Assembly: GCF_018305005.1 (NCBI RefSeq)
Contig: NZ_JAGQEG010000008.1
Location: forward strand, 1-64,000
Length of the DNA stretch: 64,000 bases
Source: Collimonas silvisoli
GTDB taxonomy: Bacteria; Pseudomonadota; Gammaproteobacteria; Burkholderiales; Burkholderiaceae_D
Direction of reading: 5' to 3'
Part shown: positions 37,248 through 45,941 of the stretch, one piece after another
Layout of the letters: each line of letters starts with the position of its first letter
How positions within the stretch are numbered: the stretch's first letter is position 1
Notes under the pieces: generated by a model
The model's database searches: none
What the model was told of the DNA's origin: nothing
What the model saw: only the letters and a program-made list of their open reading frames with translations
Program-made: the position numbers and the translations under genes

Positions 37248-38081
37248 ATGGATCAAAACCCCACACCCGCTCACTGGCTGCACGACACGATGCCGCTTTC
37301 AGATTACTTTTCGCTCAAGGGCAAGGTCGCCGTGGTCACGGGCGCGGCGCGCGGCATCGCCGCCCATACCGCGCACTTGTTGGCGGCGGCCGGCGCGCAA
37401 GTGGCGGTGCTGGATACGCTGGAACAGGAAGGCAGGGCGATTGTCCGAAGTATGAGCAGCAATCAGGCCCAGGCCCGTTTCTGGCGCCTCGATGTGGGCG
37501 ATGAGGTGGCGGTGCGGCGGGTGTTCTGTGAAATAGAAGCGCATTTCGGCCGTATCGATATTTTGATCAACAGCGCCGGCGTGGACGGCGTTGACCTGCC
37601 GGTACAAGCGTTGACACCGGGCGAATGGGAAAGAGCGATGCAAGTCGACAGTTACGGCACGCTTCTTTGCACCATGCAGGTGGTTGACGCGATGGAGCGG
37701 GCGGGCGGTGGCGCTATCGTCAACCTGTCGTCGTTGTGCTGCATATTCAATGAGCACGAAGCGCGCGAGTTCAATATCTCGATCTCTGCGATCAGGAGGA
37801 TGACCAGGATCGATGCGGTGCAGTATGGCGGGCGCAACATCCGCGTCAATTCAGTGCATCCGGGTTTCATCCGCACGCCGATGCTGGAGGCGGCGGTAAG
37901 CCAGCTCGGCAACCTGGAAGTATTGTTGAGCGGCCTGGCGTCGTTCAACCCGATGCGGCAGATCGGCTCGACCGGTGATATCGCGGCGGGAATTCTATAT
38001 CTGGCCTCGGACGCCAGCCGGTTTGTCACCGGGACCGAGCTGGTGATTGATGGTGGATATATTTGCCGTAACTTTGGATAA
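37248..38081 (+). CDS. SDR-family protein lacking the catalytic Tyr and Lys
   Basis: A 277-residue short-chain dehydrogenase fold; an alternative ATG at 37290 gives 263. The NAD(P) motif 'T-G-A-A-R-G-I-A' (about 31-38), 'I-L-I-N-S-A-G-V-D-G', catalytic-type Ser in 'I-V-N-L-S-S' (161-162) and 'V-N-S-V-H-P-G-F-I-R-T-P-M' are present. The Y-x3-K motif reads 'F-N-I-S-I': Phe175 replaces Tyr and Ile179 replaces Lys, with normal spacing from the Ser. Normal dehydrogenase chemistry is therefore unlikely. The frame is fully open, so it may be a pseudoenzyme or early decay. Family neighbours are steroid or bile-acid type SDRs. Confidence 0.85.
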   Translation: MDQNPTPAHWLHDTMPLSDYFSLKGKVAVVTGAARGIAAHTAHLLAAAGAQVAVLDTLEQEGRAIVRSMSSNQAQARFWRLDVGDEVAVRRVFCEIEAHFGRIDILINSAGVDGVDLPVQALTPGEWERAMQVDSYGTLLCTMQVVDAMERAGGGAIVNLSSLCCIFNEHEAREFNISISAIRRMTRIDAVQYGGRNIRVNSVHPGFIRTPMLEAAVSQLGNLEVLLSGLASFNPMRQIGSTGDIAAGILYLASDASRFVTGTELVIDGGYICRNFG

Positions 38082-38090
38082 GAAGCCTTG

Positions 38091-38726
38091 TCAGCTATCC
38101 ACTGAACGCTGCCGATAAGCTGCCTGCTGTTCCACAAAGCCATTAAATGCTGCCAGCAAGGGCCAATATTTTTCCTCACTCTGCTCCAGCTGCATCAAAG
38201 CGTAACAAGTTGCCTCCAGCGTCGAAAGCTGCCCTGGGCCGTGAGCTTTGCGGATCAGGTATTGGGACGCGGGCGTATTGCGTAGCGGCAGGCGCGGCAG
38301 TTGTTGCAGCAACGGATTGAGGTAAAGCATTTTCCGGCTCTTGCGCCAGGTGCCGTCCAGCACCACCAAACGTAATTGCGTTGGCTCATTCAATAAAGCC
38401 TCATCCAGAACAGGCGGCGTGGCCAGATTCAGTCCTTTGTCATCGGGGCTGTCCGGATACAGCAGGATAGTGTGCCTGGCAGCCGGCGTATGGAGTAGTG
38501 CTTGCAAGGTCTGTTCCGCAAACGCTTCACCGACGACCAATTCGCTATGCGGCAAACTCAGCTGGAGCAGGCGCGCACTGCCTTTCGCCTGATGCACTTC
38601 CAATGGATGCTGCAAGATCAGCACTTCGACCGCATGTTCTGTCGGCGTGACCCAGGCGCAGATACAGCTGCGCTGCGGGCGCAGGCACTTGTGGCAAGTG
38701 AGGCGTTTGATGTGGTCTGGCTGCAT
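38091..38726 (-). CDS. DTW-domain tRNA-uridine aminocarboxypropyltransferase
   Basis: A 211-residue member of the DTW/TapT family, which adds an aminocarboxypropyl group from SAM to uridine 47 in the tRNA variable loop (acp3U). N-terminal zinc cysteines are 'C-H-K-C-L-R-P-Q-R-S-C-I-C-A-W'. The DTW box reads 'L-D-G-T-W-R-K-S-R-K-M' near residue 130, preceded by 'Y-P-D-S'. Length is typical. It is convergent with the SDR gene. Confidence 0.85.
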   Translation of the reverse strand: MQPDHIKRLTCHKCLRPQRSCICAWVTPTEHAVEVLILQHPLEVHQAKGSARLLQLSLPHSELVVGEAFAEQTLQALLHTPAARHTILLYPDSPDDKGLNLATPPVLDEALLNEPTQLRLVVLDGTWRKSRKMLYLNPLLQQLPRLPLRNTPASQYLIRKAHGPGQLSTLEATCYALMQLEQSEEKYWPLLAAFNGFVEQQAAYRQRSVDS

Positions 38727-38812
38727 GTCGGACTACTTCGGGAGGTGAAGGATGCTGTAGCAGCCGCAATTCTAACCACCGTATGCAGTATTGTGACCGC
38801 CGTGCCACGGCT

Positions 38813-38962
38813 TCAACACAATAAATTACTTGAAATCAGTTCCAGCAAAAAATCCGGCTGCAAATAGGCCCAAAAACAAGCAGCCAGCAAGGCCAGCAAT
38901 AAAGACCAGCCGGCCAAGAGCGCGACCAATCTTCTCGCGTGTGCGGACGACAATTCAGGCAT
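38813..38962 (-). CDS. Small membrane peptide coupled to MFS transporter
   Basis: A 49-codon frame starting MPELSSAHARRLVALLAGWS with one strong hydrophobic segment ('L-L-A-G-W-S-L-L-L-A-L-L-A-A-C-F-W-A-Y-L'). Its ATG overlaps the last codons of the MFS gene (the transporter ends in A-H-A-stop on the same bases), implying translational coupling. The family is not recognised. It could be an accessory subunit of the transporter. Confidence 0.5.
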   Translation of the reverse strand: MPELSSAHARRLVALLAGWSLLLALLAACFWAYLQPDFLLELISSNLLC

Positions 38963-40157
38963 GAGCAGGTTCGAGCTGAACCGCTCGATCGTCGATTGGT
39001 AAACTGATGATGGCGGCGACGGCGCTGAGACCGATCGCAATCGCCCAGACTGCCTGGTAATTGCCGGTGAGATCGAACAAAACGCCGCCCAGCCACACGC
39101 CGAGAAAACTGCCCAGCTGATGGCTCAGGAAGACAAACCCATACAGCATCGAGATATATTGGTAGCCGAAGATCTGGCCGACCACGCCGTTCGACAAGGG
39201 CACCGTGCCGAGCCAGATCAAGCCCATCACCGCCGCAAATAGGTAGGTCGTCAGCGGCGTTACCGGCAGCATGACAAAAGCGGCGAGGGCGACGCCGCGT
39301 ACCCCGTAGATTGCTGCCAGCAGATATTTCTTGCTGAATCTTTCACCGAAATAACCGCACAGATAGGTGCCCAGGATATTCGCCAAAGCCACGATCGCCA
39401 GCGCCGTCACGCCGACTGCCGGCCGCAAGCCCTGATCCGCCAGATAAGCCGGCAAGTGGGTGGCGATGAAGGCCAGTTGGAAACCGCAGGCGAAGAAACC
39501 CAGCGTCAATAGTAAAAATCCTTGGTGCCGGAACGCCTGCCTGAGCGCCTGCCCCATGCTTTGTCCTGCGGCCTCGGCTTTCGCAGCCGTCGGCGCCGAA
39601 GTGCCGAACGCCAGCGCCACCATGAGCAGGCATGCGCCGCTGCCGATCAGCAAGGCGTGCGCCCAACCCAGATGGCCGATCAATGCCTGACTGGCGGGCA
39701 GCATCGTAAATTGTCCCAATGAACCGAAGGCGCCGACGATGCCCAATGCCGTGCCGCGCTTCTCGGCACTGACCATTTTGCCGACAGCGCCATAGACAAT
39801 ACCAAACCCGGTGCAACTTTGAGCGATGCCGACCAGCAGCCCGGCGCTGGCGGCAAGGCCAACTCCGGTGCTGGCTTGCGACATGCCGTACAAGCCGAGC
39901 GCATAACAAATGCCGCCGGCAATGAAAATCCGCCTGGCGCCGTAGCGATCGGCCAGCATGCCGGTGAACGGCTGGCTGATGCCCCACATCAGGTTTTGCA
40001 AGGCGATGGCAAAGGAAAAAGTGGCGCGGTCCCAACCCAGGTCCATCGTCATCGGCCGCAGGTACAGGCCGAAGCTATGCCGCTGGCCGATACAAAGAAA
40101 CAGGATCATGCCGAAGCAGGTCAGCATTATCCAGTTGGCGCGGGCCTTGGCAGTCAT
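38955..40157 (-). CDS. MFS transporter
   Basis: A 400-residue major facilitator protein with about 12 hydrophobic segments. The between-helix 2-3 motif appears as 'G-M-L-A-D-R-Y-G-A-R-R', and 'G-Q-R-H-S-F-G-L-Y-L-R-P-M' and 'G-S-F-L-G-V-W-L-G-G-V-L-F-D-L-T-G-N-Y' place it in the oxalate/monocarboxylate-like (OFA/MCT) section. The substrate is unknown. A LysR gene lies upstream on the same strand, 160 bp away. Confidence 0.88.
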   Translation of the reverse strand: MTAKARANWIMLTCFGMILFLCIGQRHSFGLYLRPMTMDLGWDRATFSFAIALQNLMWGISQPFTGMLADRYGARRIFIAGGICYALGLYGMSQASTGVGLAASAGLLVGIAQSCTGFGIVYGAVGKMVSAEKRGTALGIVGAFGSLGQFTMLPASQALIGHLGWAHALLIGSGACLLMVALAFGTSAPTAAKAEAAGQSMGQALRQAFRHQGFLLLTLGFFACGFQLAFIATHLPAYLADQGLRPAVGVTALAIVALANILGTYLCGYFGERFSKKYLLAAIYGVRGVALAAFVMLPVTPLTTYLFAAVMGLIWLGTVPLSNGVVGQIFGYQYISMLYGFVFLSHQLGSFLGVWLGGVLFDLTGNYQAVWAIAIGLSAVAAIISLPIDDRAVQLEPAHA

Positions 40158-40317
40158 GGGATGGATACCTTTTAGATGGTTAACTTTTAGAACTCATTTC
40201 ATCAATATCCGCTATCGAGTGAGTAATTGTAGGTGGAGCGGAGAGGTTCGATAAGATGGTTTGGGAACGCATCAGAGTTGAGCATGGTTCAACAATGGCA
40301 TGCGTCCGTTGTCTTTA

Positions 40318-41211
40318 CTAACTACGGCGGCTCAGGAAATCGATCAAGCGCTTGACCCGCGGCGGCAGCATGCGCCCCGGCAGATGCAAGGCATAGGCCT
40401 GATCGCCATATCCTGCGCTGACCTGCCAGTCTGGCAGCAATCGCAACAAGCGTCCCTCCAGCACATCCTGCTTGGCATAGTAGTCAGGCAAGATTGCCAT
40501 GCCCAAGGATCGGATTGCCGCATCGCGGACGAATTCAAGCTCATTCGAAAGCAGTACCGGCGAACGCATCGCAAACAGCTTTTCCTCACCGCGTGTCAAC
40601 GTGATTTCATGCAACTGGCTGGCGCGGGCAAAACCTGCAATCGGTATCGCAGAGAGATCGCCTGCGGCCAGATCGTCGGCAAAGCGTGAAGCCAATTCCG
40701 GGCTGACGCACAGCCACCAGGACACATCGAACAATTTTTTGGCGACCACATTCTCGGGCGGTTGAGAGGTTACGCGGATCGCCAGGTCGAACGGATCCTT
40801 GATGATATCGACGCCGAATTCACTCAAGCGCACATCGATGCTGACCAGCGGATTGGCCTGCATATACGCCATCAGCAAAGGCCGCAGCCAGACCGAAGCG
40901 AGGCCGGACGGCGCTGAAATGCGTACCAGGCCAGCGGTATCCTGGTTCAGGCCGTTGGCCAGCAGGTTGGCCTCGCTCAGGGTGTCGGCAATCCGGCTGG
41001 CGTAGGCGGCCAGCCGGTAGCCGGCGTCGGTCAGGCCGATACTGCGGGTGGTGCGGATCAGCAGCTGGCAGCCGAGCCGCGCTTCAATCGCCTTGATCCT
41101 GTGGCTGAGCGCCGAACGCGACAGCTCCAGCGCCTCGGCCGCCTTGGTCAGGCTGCCGCTGCTGGCAACCTGATGGAAAATGATCAGGGAATTGGCGTCG
41201 AGATTATTCAT
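40318..41211 (-). CDS. LysR-family transcriptional regulator
   Basis: A 297-residue LysR regulator. The winged HTH begins MNNLDANSLIIFHQVASSGS with 'L-E-L-S-R-S-A-L-S-H-R-I-K-A-I-E'. The effector domain includes 'F-G-V-D-I-I-K-D-P-F-D-L-A-I-R-V'. It is divergent from the alpha/beta hydrolase gene at 41317 (105 bp apart) and upstream of the MFS gene, so either could be its target. Confidence 0.9.
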   Translation of the reverse strand: MNNLDANSLIIFHQVASSGSLTKAAEALELSRSALSHRIKAIEARLGCQLLIRTTRSIGLTDAGYRLAAYASRIADTLSEANLLANGLNQDTAGLVRISAPSGLASVWLRPLLMAYMQANPLVSIDVRLSEFGVDIIKDPFDLAIRVTSQPPENVVAKKLFDVSWWLCVSPELASRFADDLAAGDLSAIPIAGFARASQLHEITLTRGEEKLFAMRSPVLLSNELEFVRDAAIRSLGMAILPDYYAKQDVLEGRLLRLLPDWQVSAGYGDQAYALHLPGRMLPPRVKRLIDFLSRRS

Positions 41212-41316
41212 ATTGGTGAGTTTCGCTCAACAAAGATATGCCGGCAGCATACCTTATGCGCAGGTCTTTTGCTCTCTACAATCGAGAGTACGCAGACCGC
41301 CAGGCTCGACCAGAAA

Positions 41317-42315
41317 ATGTTCCCCACAACGCCCCCCAAAACGCACATAGAATCGCCTATCCAGATTCCGGCCACGGACGGCTATCCCTTAAGTGCGAAC
41401 TTGTACTACTCGGATGCATTGCACGTGCCGCAAACGGTGGCGATCATCAATTGCGCTACCGGCGTCAAGGCGGCCTATTACGCGCGCTACGCAAAATTCC
41501 TGGCCGCCAGCGGTTACCTGGCCATCACCTACGATTATCGCGGCATCGGCGCCTCGCGGCCGCCATCGCTGCGCCGCTTGAAAGCGACCAAATTCGACTG
41601 GGGCAGCAAGGATTTCGAAGGCGTCATGCAATGGGTGATGAAGAATTTCCCCGATGCGAAAATCGTCGTGATCGGCCACAGCATCGGCGGCGTGCTGCCC
41701 GGCTTCAGCGCCTCCAACTGGCGCATAGACCGCATGTTGACTGTGGGTGCGCAGTTCGCCTACTGGCAGGATTATGCAGAACGCGTGCGCTACCGGATGC
41801 TGCTGAAATGGCATGTGCTGATGCCCCTGGCGACCAGCTTGGCCGGCTTCTTTCCGGGCCGCTTGCTGGGTTGGCTGGAAGATCTTCCGGCCGGTGTGGC
41901 CTATGAATGGGCGTTTCGCGGCGCGACGCTGGGTAGCGGCAGCGATAGGGCAAGTGATAAGTCCAACGATAGGGCCAATTCAAGCGTCTTTGCCAAATCG
42001 GTAAAACAGCACAACGATCGCACGCGCTATTTCCCGCAATTGCACTGCCCGCTGCTGGCTTATAGCATCAGCGATGACGAGTGCGGCACACCGGCCGCGG
42101 TGTTGCGGCTGTTGCGCTATTACCGCGGCAGCGATAGAACCCATGTGGTCGTGACTCCGGCAGAATTCGCGCTTGCCGAGATCGGCCATTTCGCTTTTTT
42201 CCATGACCGCTTCAGCCGCAGTCTATGGCCGGAGTCGCTGGCCTGGCTGAATACCGGTTGCCTGCTGCGCCAGGCCGCGAACTTCTTGCCGTCCGAAGCG
42301 CCGCCGATTTCCTGA
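41317..42315 (+). CDS. Alpha/beta hydrolase
   Basis: About 332 residues from MFPTTPPKTHIESPIQIPAT. An open frame extends back to 41101, but that part overlaps the divergent LysR gene and is not hydrolase-like. The nucleophile elbow is 'V-V-I-G-H-S-I-G-G-V' (about residue 114), the oxyanion region 'T-Y-D-Y-R-G-I-G-A-S', and the terminal His lies in 'E-I-G-H-F-A-F-F'. A lid-like helical insert sits in the middle. The substrate is unknown; it resembles serine-aminopeptidase-type esterases. Confidence 0.82.
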   Translation: MFPTTPPKTHIESPIQIPATDGYPLSANLYYSDALHVPQTVAIINCATGVKAAYYARYAKFLAASGYLAITYDYRGIGASRPPSLRRLKATKFDWGSKDFEGVMQWVMKNFPDAKIVVIGHSIGGVLPGFSASNWRIDRMLTVGAQFAYWQDYAERVRYRMLLKWHVLMPLATSLAGFFPGRLLGWLEDLPAGVAYEWAFRGATLGSGSDRASDKSNDRANSSVFAKSVKQHNDRTRYFPQLHCPLLAYSISDDECGTPAAVLRLLRYYRGSDRTHVVVTPAEFALAEIGHFAFFHDRFSRSLWPESLAWLNTGCLLRQAANFLPSEAPPIS

Positions 42316-42331
42316 ACCGGGCGCTGGCTCC

Positions 42332-43315
42332 TTACGGTGTTTTTTTGCGCGCTGCCGATTTTTTTGCCGGCGCCGCATCCAAGGGCGCAAGGATGGATAG
42401 CGTCGCGTTCACCGGCTCCTGCAAAACGCGCACTTCCTCATGCAGCCAGCTGCGCAATTTTTGCAACGGCGCCCAATCGCCCAATGCAGGGGGATAGACC
42501 AGGAAATAAGTAGCGTAATCGGCGTCCGGCGCCAGCCTTTGTTCGGACAGCCGCACCAGCAAGCCGTCGCGCAAGGCGTCTGCCACCATGAACTCGCGCC
42601 CCAGCGCGATTCCCAAGCCTTGTTCGGCGGCTTGCAGCATGATGCCGGCGTCGTTGAAGCTGGCCACGGGATTGGTTTTCAAGGTAAGCCCGGCTTGACT
42701 GAACCAGAGATCCCACAACTCGGCGTCGCCCAGCAAGGCTTCGTGCGCCAGCGCGGCCACGCCGCCGCCCTGCAAGCGGCGCGCTGTAGCCGGCGAAGCC
42801 ACCACCACCAAGGGACTGTCGAACAGACGTTCGTCGCTCAGCCCCATCCAGCCGCCGCGCCCCTGCCGTAGCGCCACGTGAAAACCGTCACGCTGCAAAT
42901 CCATCACTTGCTGCGAAGAGTGCAGCTCCAGCGCGATGTCGGGATGACGCTCGCGCCAGCGCTGCATGCGCGGCAACAGCCAACGCTGCAAGAAAGACGG
43001 CATCACCGTCAGCCGCAGCCGTTGCGCAGTACCGGTCGCGGTGGCGGCGGCTGCCAGCACGCCGGCGTCCAACTGGGCCAATGCCGACTCGACACTGCAC
43101 AGCAGCGCCTGCCCCGCTTCGTTGAGTACGATGCGGCGGCCGCGCCGCTCAAACAAGGCGAAGCCAAGCTGCTGTTCAAGCACGCCGATCTGCTGGCTGA
43201 CAGCGCTGTGGGTGAGGTGCATTTCGAGCGCGGTGGCGCGCAAATTCTGCGAGAGCGCCGCGCTGCGGAAGACGGGAAGGGTATGGAGTGGGAGTCGGCT
43301 CATGCTGGTAAGCAT
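42332..43315 (-). CDS. LysR-family regulator (GcvA-like)
   Basis: A 327-residue LysR regulator. The N-terminal HTH has 'L-P-L-H-T-L-P-V-F-R-S-A-A' and 'T-H-S-A-V-S-Q-Q-I-G-V-L-E', typical of GcvA-type members. The C-terminus carries a basic Ala/Lys tail ('P-A-K-K-S-A-A-R-K-K-T-P') not usual for the family. It is divergent from the DUF1127-like gene at 43419, 103 bp apart, a likely target. Confidence 0.88.
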   Translation of the reverse strand: MLTSMSRLPLHTLPVFRSAALSQNLRATALEMHLTHSAVSQQIGVLEQQLGFALFERRGRRIVLNEAGQALLCSVESALAQLDAGVLAAAATATGTAQRLRLTVMPSFLQRWLLPRMQRWRERHPDIALELHSSQQVMDLQRDGFHVALRQGRGGWMGLSDERLFDSPLVVVASPATARRLQGGGVAALAHEALLGDAELWDLWFSQAGLTLKTNPVASFNDAGIMLQAAEQGLGIALGREFMVADALRDGLLVRLSEQRLAPDADYATYFLVYPPALGDWAPLQKLRSWLHEEVRVLQEPVNATLSILAPLDAAPAKKSAARKKTP

Positions 43316-43418
43316 AGCTGACCAAGATGGTTAGAACAAGTCGTTTCCCTAAGTCGCCTTGGTTGGATATTCTGACCAGTATAGAAAACGTTCCCGATAA
43401 TCAACTTGTGAGGCTGCC

Positions 43419-43667
43419 ATGAACTGCGTATCGACACCCAACCAAATCGCTACAACATTGCCACGTCCGCAAAGTCTGCTGGGCGACGTTTTACAGGCCG
43501 TCAAGAACAACTGGTGGCGGCAACGCCTGATCCCGGCGCAACCGGCAGCAACACAGCCAGGGCATCTGCTGGATACCCGCGAGATGAACGATCACCTGTT
43601 GCGCGACATCGGCTATCTCGACTCCCTGCCGCCACGCGAATACGGGCAGCGCGATGCGCATTATTGA
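43419..43667 (+). CDS. Small DUF1127-like protein
   Basis: An 82-residue basic protein whose C-terminal half matches the DUF1127 pattern: 'L-L-D-T-R-E-M-N-D-H-L-L-R-D-I-G-Y'. DUF1127 proteins in alphaproteobacteria bind RNA or regulatory factors; the role in betaproteobacteria is unclear. It is divergent from the GcvA-like LysR gene. Confidence 0.65.
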   Translation: MNCVSTPNQIATTLPRPQSLLGDVLQAVKNNWWRQRLIPAQPAATQPGHLLDTREMNDHLLRDIGYLDSLPPREYGQRDAHY

Positions 43668-43684
43668 AACTGGATGCTGCGCCG

Positions 43685-43738
43685 GCAGGGAGCATATGCA
43701 GTCCTCCATTTCAATCGATAAATCCGCGTGCTCCCTGC
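43685..43738. terminator. Inverted repeat at convergent gene ends, candidate terminator
   Basis: A 10-bp perfect inverted repeat (GCAGGGAGCA at 43685-43694 and its complement at 43729-43738) with a 34-nt loop lies between the DUF1127-like gene and the end of the convergent PLP gene. The right arm falls inside the PLP gene's last codons. No T-run is present, so the call is tentative. Confidence 0.35.
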
Positions 43739-44622
43739 ATGCCCCCGGTATGCACCGCGAGCACCCGCTCATCGGCACCGAAGGCGTGCGCCAGCTGTAT
43801 TTTTCTGAGGGCGTGAAATAACTTTCCGGTGTAAACCGGTTCTATCGGCAAGGCAAATTCCTGCGAAAAATCGCGGCAGAACCGGCGCAGCTCAGGCGGC
43901 GCTTTGCCGTAGCCGCCGTGATGTGCATCGGTGATCAGTTCGTAGTTTTGATAGGCGGGATAGCCGGCTTCTTGCAGCAAGCGGGCAATCTCTTGATGCA
44001 GATAATCGGCATTCTTCAAAACGGCGATACCGATCACCCGGCTGCGGCCTTGCAAACCCGCCAAAATACCGGCCAACGTAGCGCCGGTGCCGCAAGCGAC
44101 CATGATTACTTCGGGAATGAAGGGCAATTCCGCAGCCAGTTCGTCCGCCAGCTCGGCAACACCGCGCAAGGCCGCCGGCGCGCTGCCGCCTTCCGGCAGC
44201 CAGACGTGGCTATCGTCGTCGACAGCCAAGTGCCGGCGCCAGGCATGCGGGTCTTCACGCAACTGGCGGTAGTCCTCACGCGATACGAACCGGATCTGCA
44301 TGCCCAGGCGTCGGCAATCGTCCAGCGTGGCGCTCTCCAGCCCGGCCGCGCCACGCACCAATCCTGTAGTCGGCCAGCCGCCCAAGGCCCCGGCATGAGC
44401 CAGCGCATGCAAATGATTGGACCACGGGCCGCCCATGGTCACTAATGATTTTTGCCCCTGCAACGCCAGCAGCGGATATTTGAGCTTGCGGAATTTATTG
44501 CCGGATACCTCGGCGTGCAGCAGATCGTCACGTTTTACCCAGATATCGCGCCCCAGGAAAGACGCGCTTTCCAGGTGCTGGCAGGGCGAAGACAAGCTGG
44601 AGAACAGGAAGGACATGGGCAT
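43711..44622 (-). CDS. PLP-dependent ACC deaminase/D-cysteine desulfhydrase family enzyme
   Basis: A 303-residue fold-type II PLP enzyme. The PLP lysine is in 'V-S-G-N-K-F-R-K-L' (about 38-46), the substrate loop is 'M-G-G-P-W-S-N-H-L-H-A-L', and the phosphate-binding 'A-C-G-T-G-A-T-L-A-G' is near 180. It could act as D-cysteine desulfhydrase or as 1-aminocyclopropane-1-carboxylate deaminase; sequence alone does not decide. It lies 23 bp after the luciferase-like gene on the same strand. Confidence 0.85.
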   Translation of the reverse strand: MPMSFLFSSLSSPCQHLESASFLGRDIWVKRDDLLHAEVSGNKFRKLKYPLLALQGQKSLVTMGGPWSNHLHALAHAGALGGWPTTGLVRGAAGLESATLDDCRRLGMQIRFVSREDYRQLREDPHAWRRHLAVDDDSHVWLPEGGSAPAALRGVAELADELAAELPFIPEVIMVACGTGATLAGILAGLQGRSRVIGIAVLKNADYLHQEIARLLQEAGYPAYQNYELITDAHHGGYGKAPPELRRFCRDFSQEFALPIEPVYTGKLFHALRKIQLAHAFGADERVLAVHTGGMQGARGFID

Positions 44623-44645
44623 GCGCGTCGAACCGATACCGATGT

Positions 44646-45659
44646 CTAAATGCGTTCCACGCTGCGCGCAACGTCGGCGATGATTTCATAGGAATGCAGC
44701 CGCGCCTGATGCTCGAACACATCCGACACGATCATCAATTCATCCGCGCCGGTACGCAGCAGGAATCGTTCCAGCTCCTCGCGCACGGTTGCCGGCGAGC
44801 CGATGATCGAACATGCCAGCATGTGCGAAGCCTGCGCCTTTTCCAGCGGCGACCAATAAGTTTCGATATCGTCGATAGGCGGCTTGCTCAGGCCGCGTAC
44901 GCCGCGATGCATGTCGGTGAACGACATTTGCTGGGTAGTCGCCAGACGGCGCGCTTCGGCGTCGGTATCGGCGGCAATGATATTCACGCCCACCATCGCA
45001 TGCGGCTTGACCTGCTGTTCGGACGGCTTGAATTGGGCGCGATACAGTTGCAGCGCCATTTCCAGCGAATCCGGCGCGAAATGCGAAGCGAAGGCGTAGG
45101 GCAGGCCGAGCTCGGCGGCCAGACGAGAGCCGAAAGTACTCGATCCCAGAATCCACAGCGGCACCTTGCTGCCATGGCCCGGCACGGCGACGATACGCTG
45201 ATCCGGCTCAGCCGGCGCGAGGAAGGCTTGCAGTTCCAGCACATCCTGCGGAAACGACTCGGCGCTGGCCGGATCGCGCCGCAGCGCCCGGGTGGTGATC
45301 TGATCGGTGCCGGGCGCGCGCCCCAGGCCGAGATCGATACGGCCGGGAAACAGCGCGGCGAGCGTACCGAACTGCTCGGCAATCACCAGCGGCGCATGGT
45401 TCGGCAACATGACGCCGCCGGCGCCCACCCGTATGGTGCTGGTGCCGGCGGCGACATGGCCTATCGCCACCGCAGTGGCGGCGCTGGCGATGCCGCGCAT
45501 ATTGTGATGTTCCGCCATCCAGAAGCGGCGATAGTTCCAGCCCTCGGCGTGCTGCGCCAGATCGCGCGCATGGTCGAGCGCGGTGCGCGCATCGCCGCCT
45601 TGGCGGATACGGACCAGGTCCAGAATTGAAATTGGGATCACAGGGACTTCCTTGCTCAA
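44646..45659 (-). CDS. LLM-class (luciferase-like) flavin oxidoreductase
   Basis: A 337-residue bacterial-luciferase-like monooxygenase. Features are 'I-S-I-L-D-L-V', '[10 protein letters not shown]', '[16 protein letters not shown]' and '[13 protein letters not shown]', typical of the MsnO8/YhbW group. It would use reduced FMN and oxygen on an unknown substrate. It probably forms a two-gene operon with the PLP enzyme. Confidence 0.88.
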   Translation of the reverse strand: MSKEVPVIPISILDLVRIRQGGDARTALDHARDLAQHAEGWNYRRFWMAEHHNMRGIASAATAVAIGHVAAGTSTIRVGAGGVMLPNHAPLVIAEQFGTLAALFPGRIDLGLGRAPGTDQITTRALRRDPASAESFPQDVLELQAFLAPAEPDQRIVAVPGHGSKVPLWILGSSTFGSRLAAELGLPYAFASHFAPDSLEMALQLYRAQFKPSEQQVKPHAMVGVNIIAADTDAEARRLATTQQMSFTDMHRGVRGLSKPPIDDIETYWSPLEKAQASHMLACSIIGSPATVREELERFLLRTGADELMIVSDVFEHQARLHSYEIIADVARSVERI

Positions 45660-45883
45660 CTATTTGTGCGGTTTTCGAGTATATCCGCAGCGCTTTAAGC
45701 CTGCTGGCGGCGTGCCGTTTTGCCGTTCGTGAGCGAATTCGGCCGTCTCGGAGGCCGTGGGCGATGCCTTTGGAGTAAACTTGGCGGCAATTCCTCGGTA
45801 ATAGCGCCAATCTGCAGATGCCTGGCTCGGCAAGCTGGCTGACTATGCCTTTGCCCCGATCCGAGGCCAACGTCTCGATTTAT

Positions 45884-45925
45884 CCTTGCGACTTAACCTT
45901 GCGATTCAATTTTGCGATTCAACTT
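45884..45925. repeat. Short tandem repeat upstream of the HAD gene
   Basis: Three imperfect copies, about 13-14 bp apart, of CTTGCGATTCAACT (CTTGCGACTTAAC, CTTGCGATTCAATT, TTGCGATTCAACT) run up to 17 bp before the ATG at 45942. They overlap the likely promoter/leader, so they could bind a regulator or vary in number. Confidence 0.5.
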
Positions 45926-45941
45926 TGATAACTGACGCTTT

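Noticed and set aside
41101-41316. N-terminal extension of the alpha/beta hydrolase
   Set aside because: It overlaps the divergent LysR gene and lacks hydrolase features; the ATG at 41317 starts just before the conserved fold.
45660-45941. Possible gene upstream of the HAD gene
   Set aside because: No frame has a convincing start or composition; only the short tandem repeats stand out.
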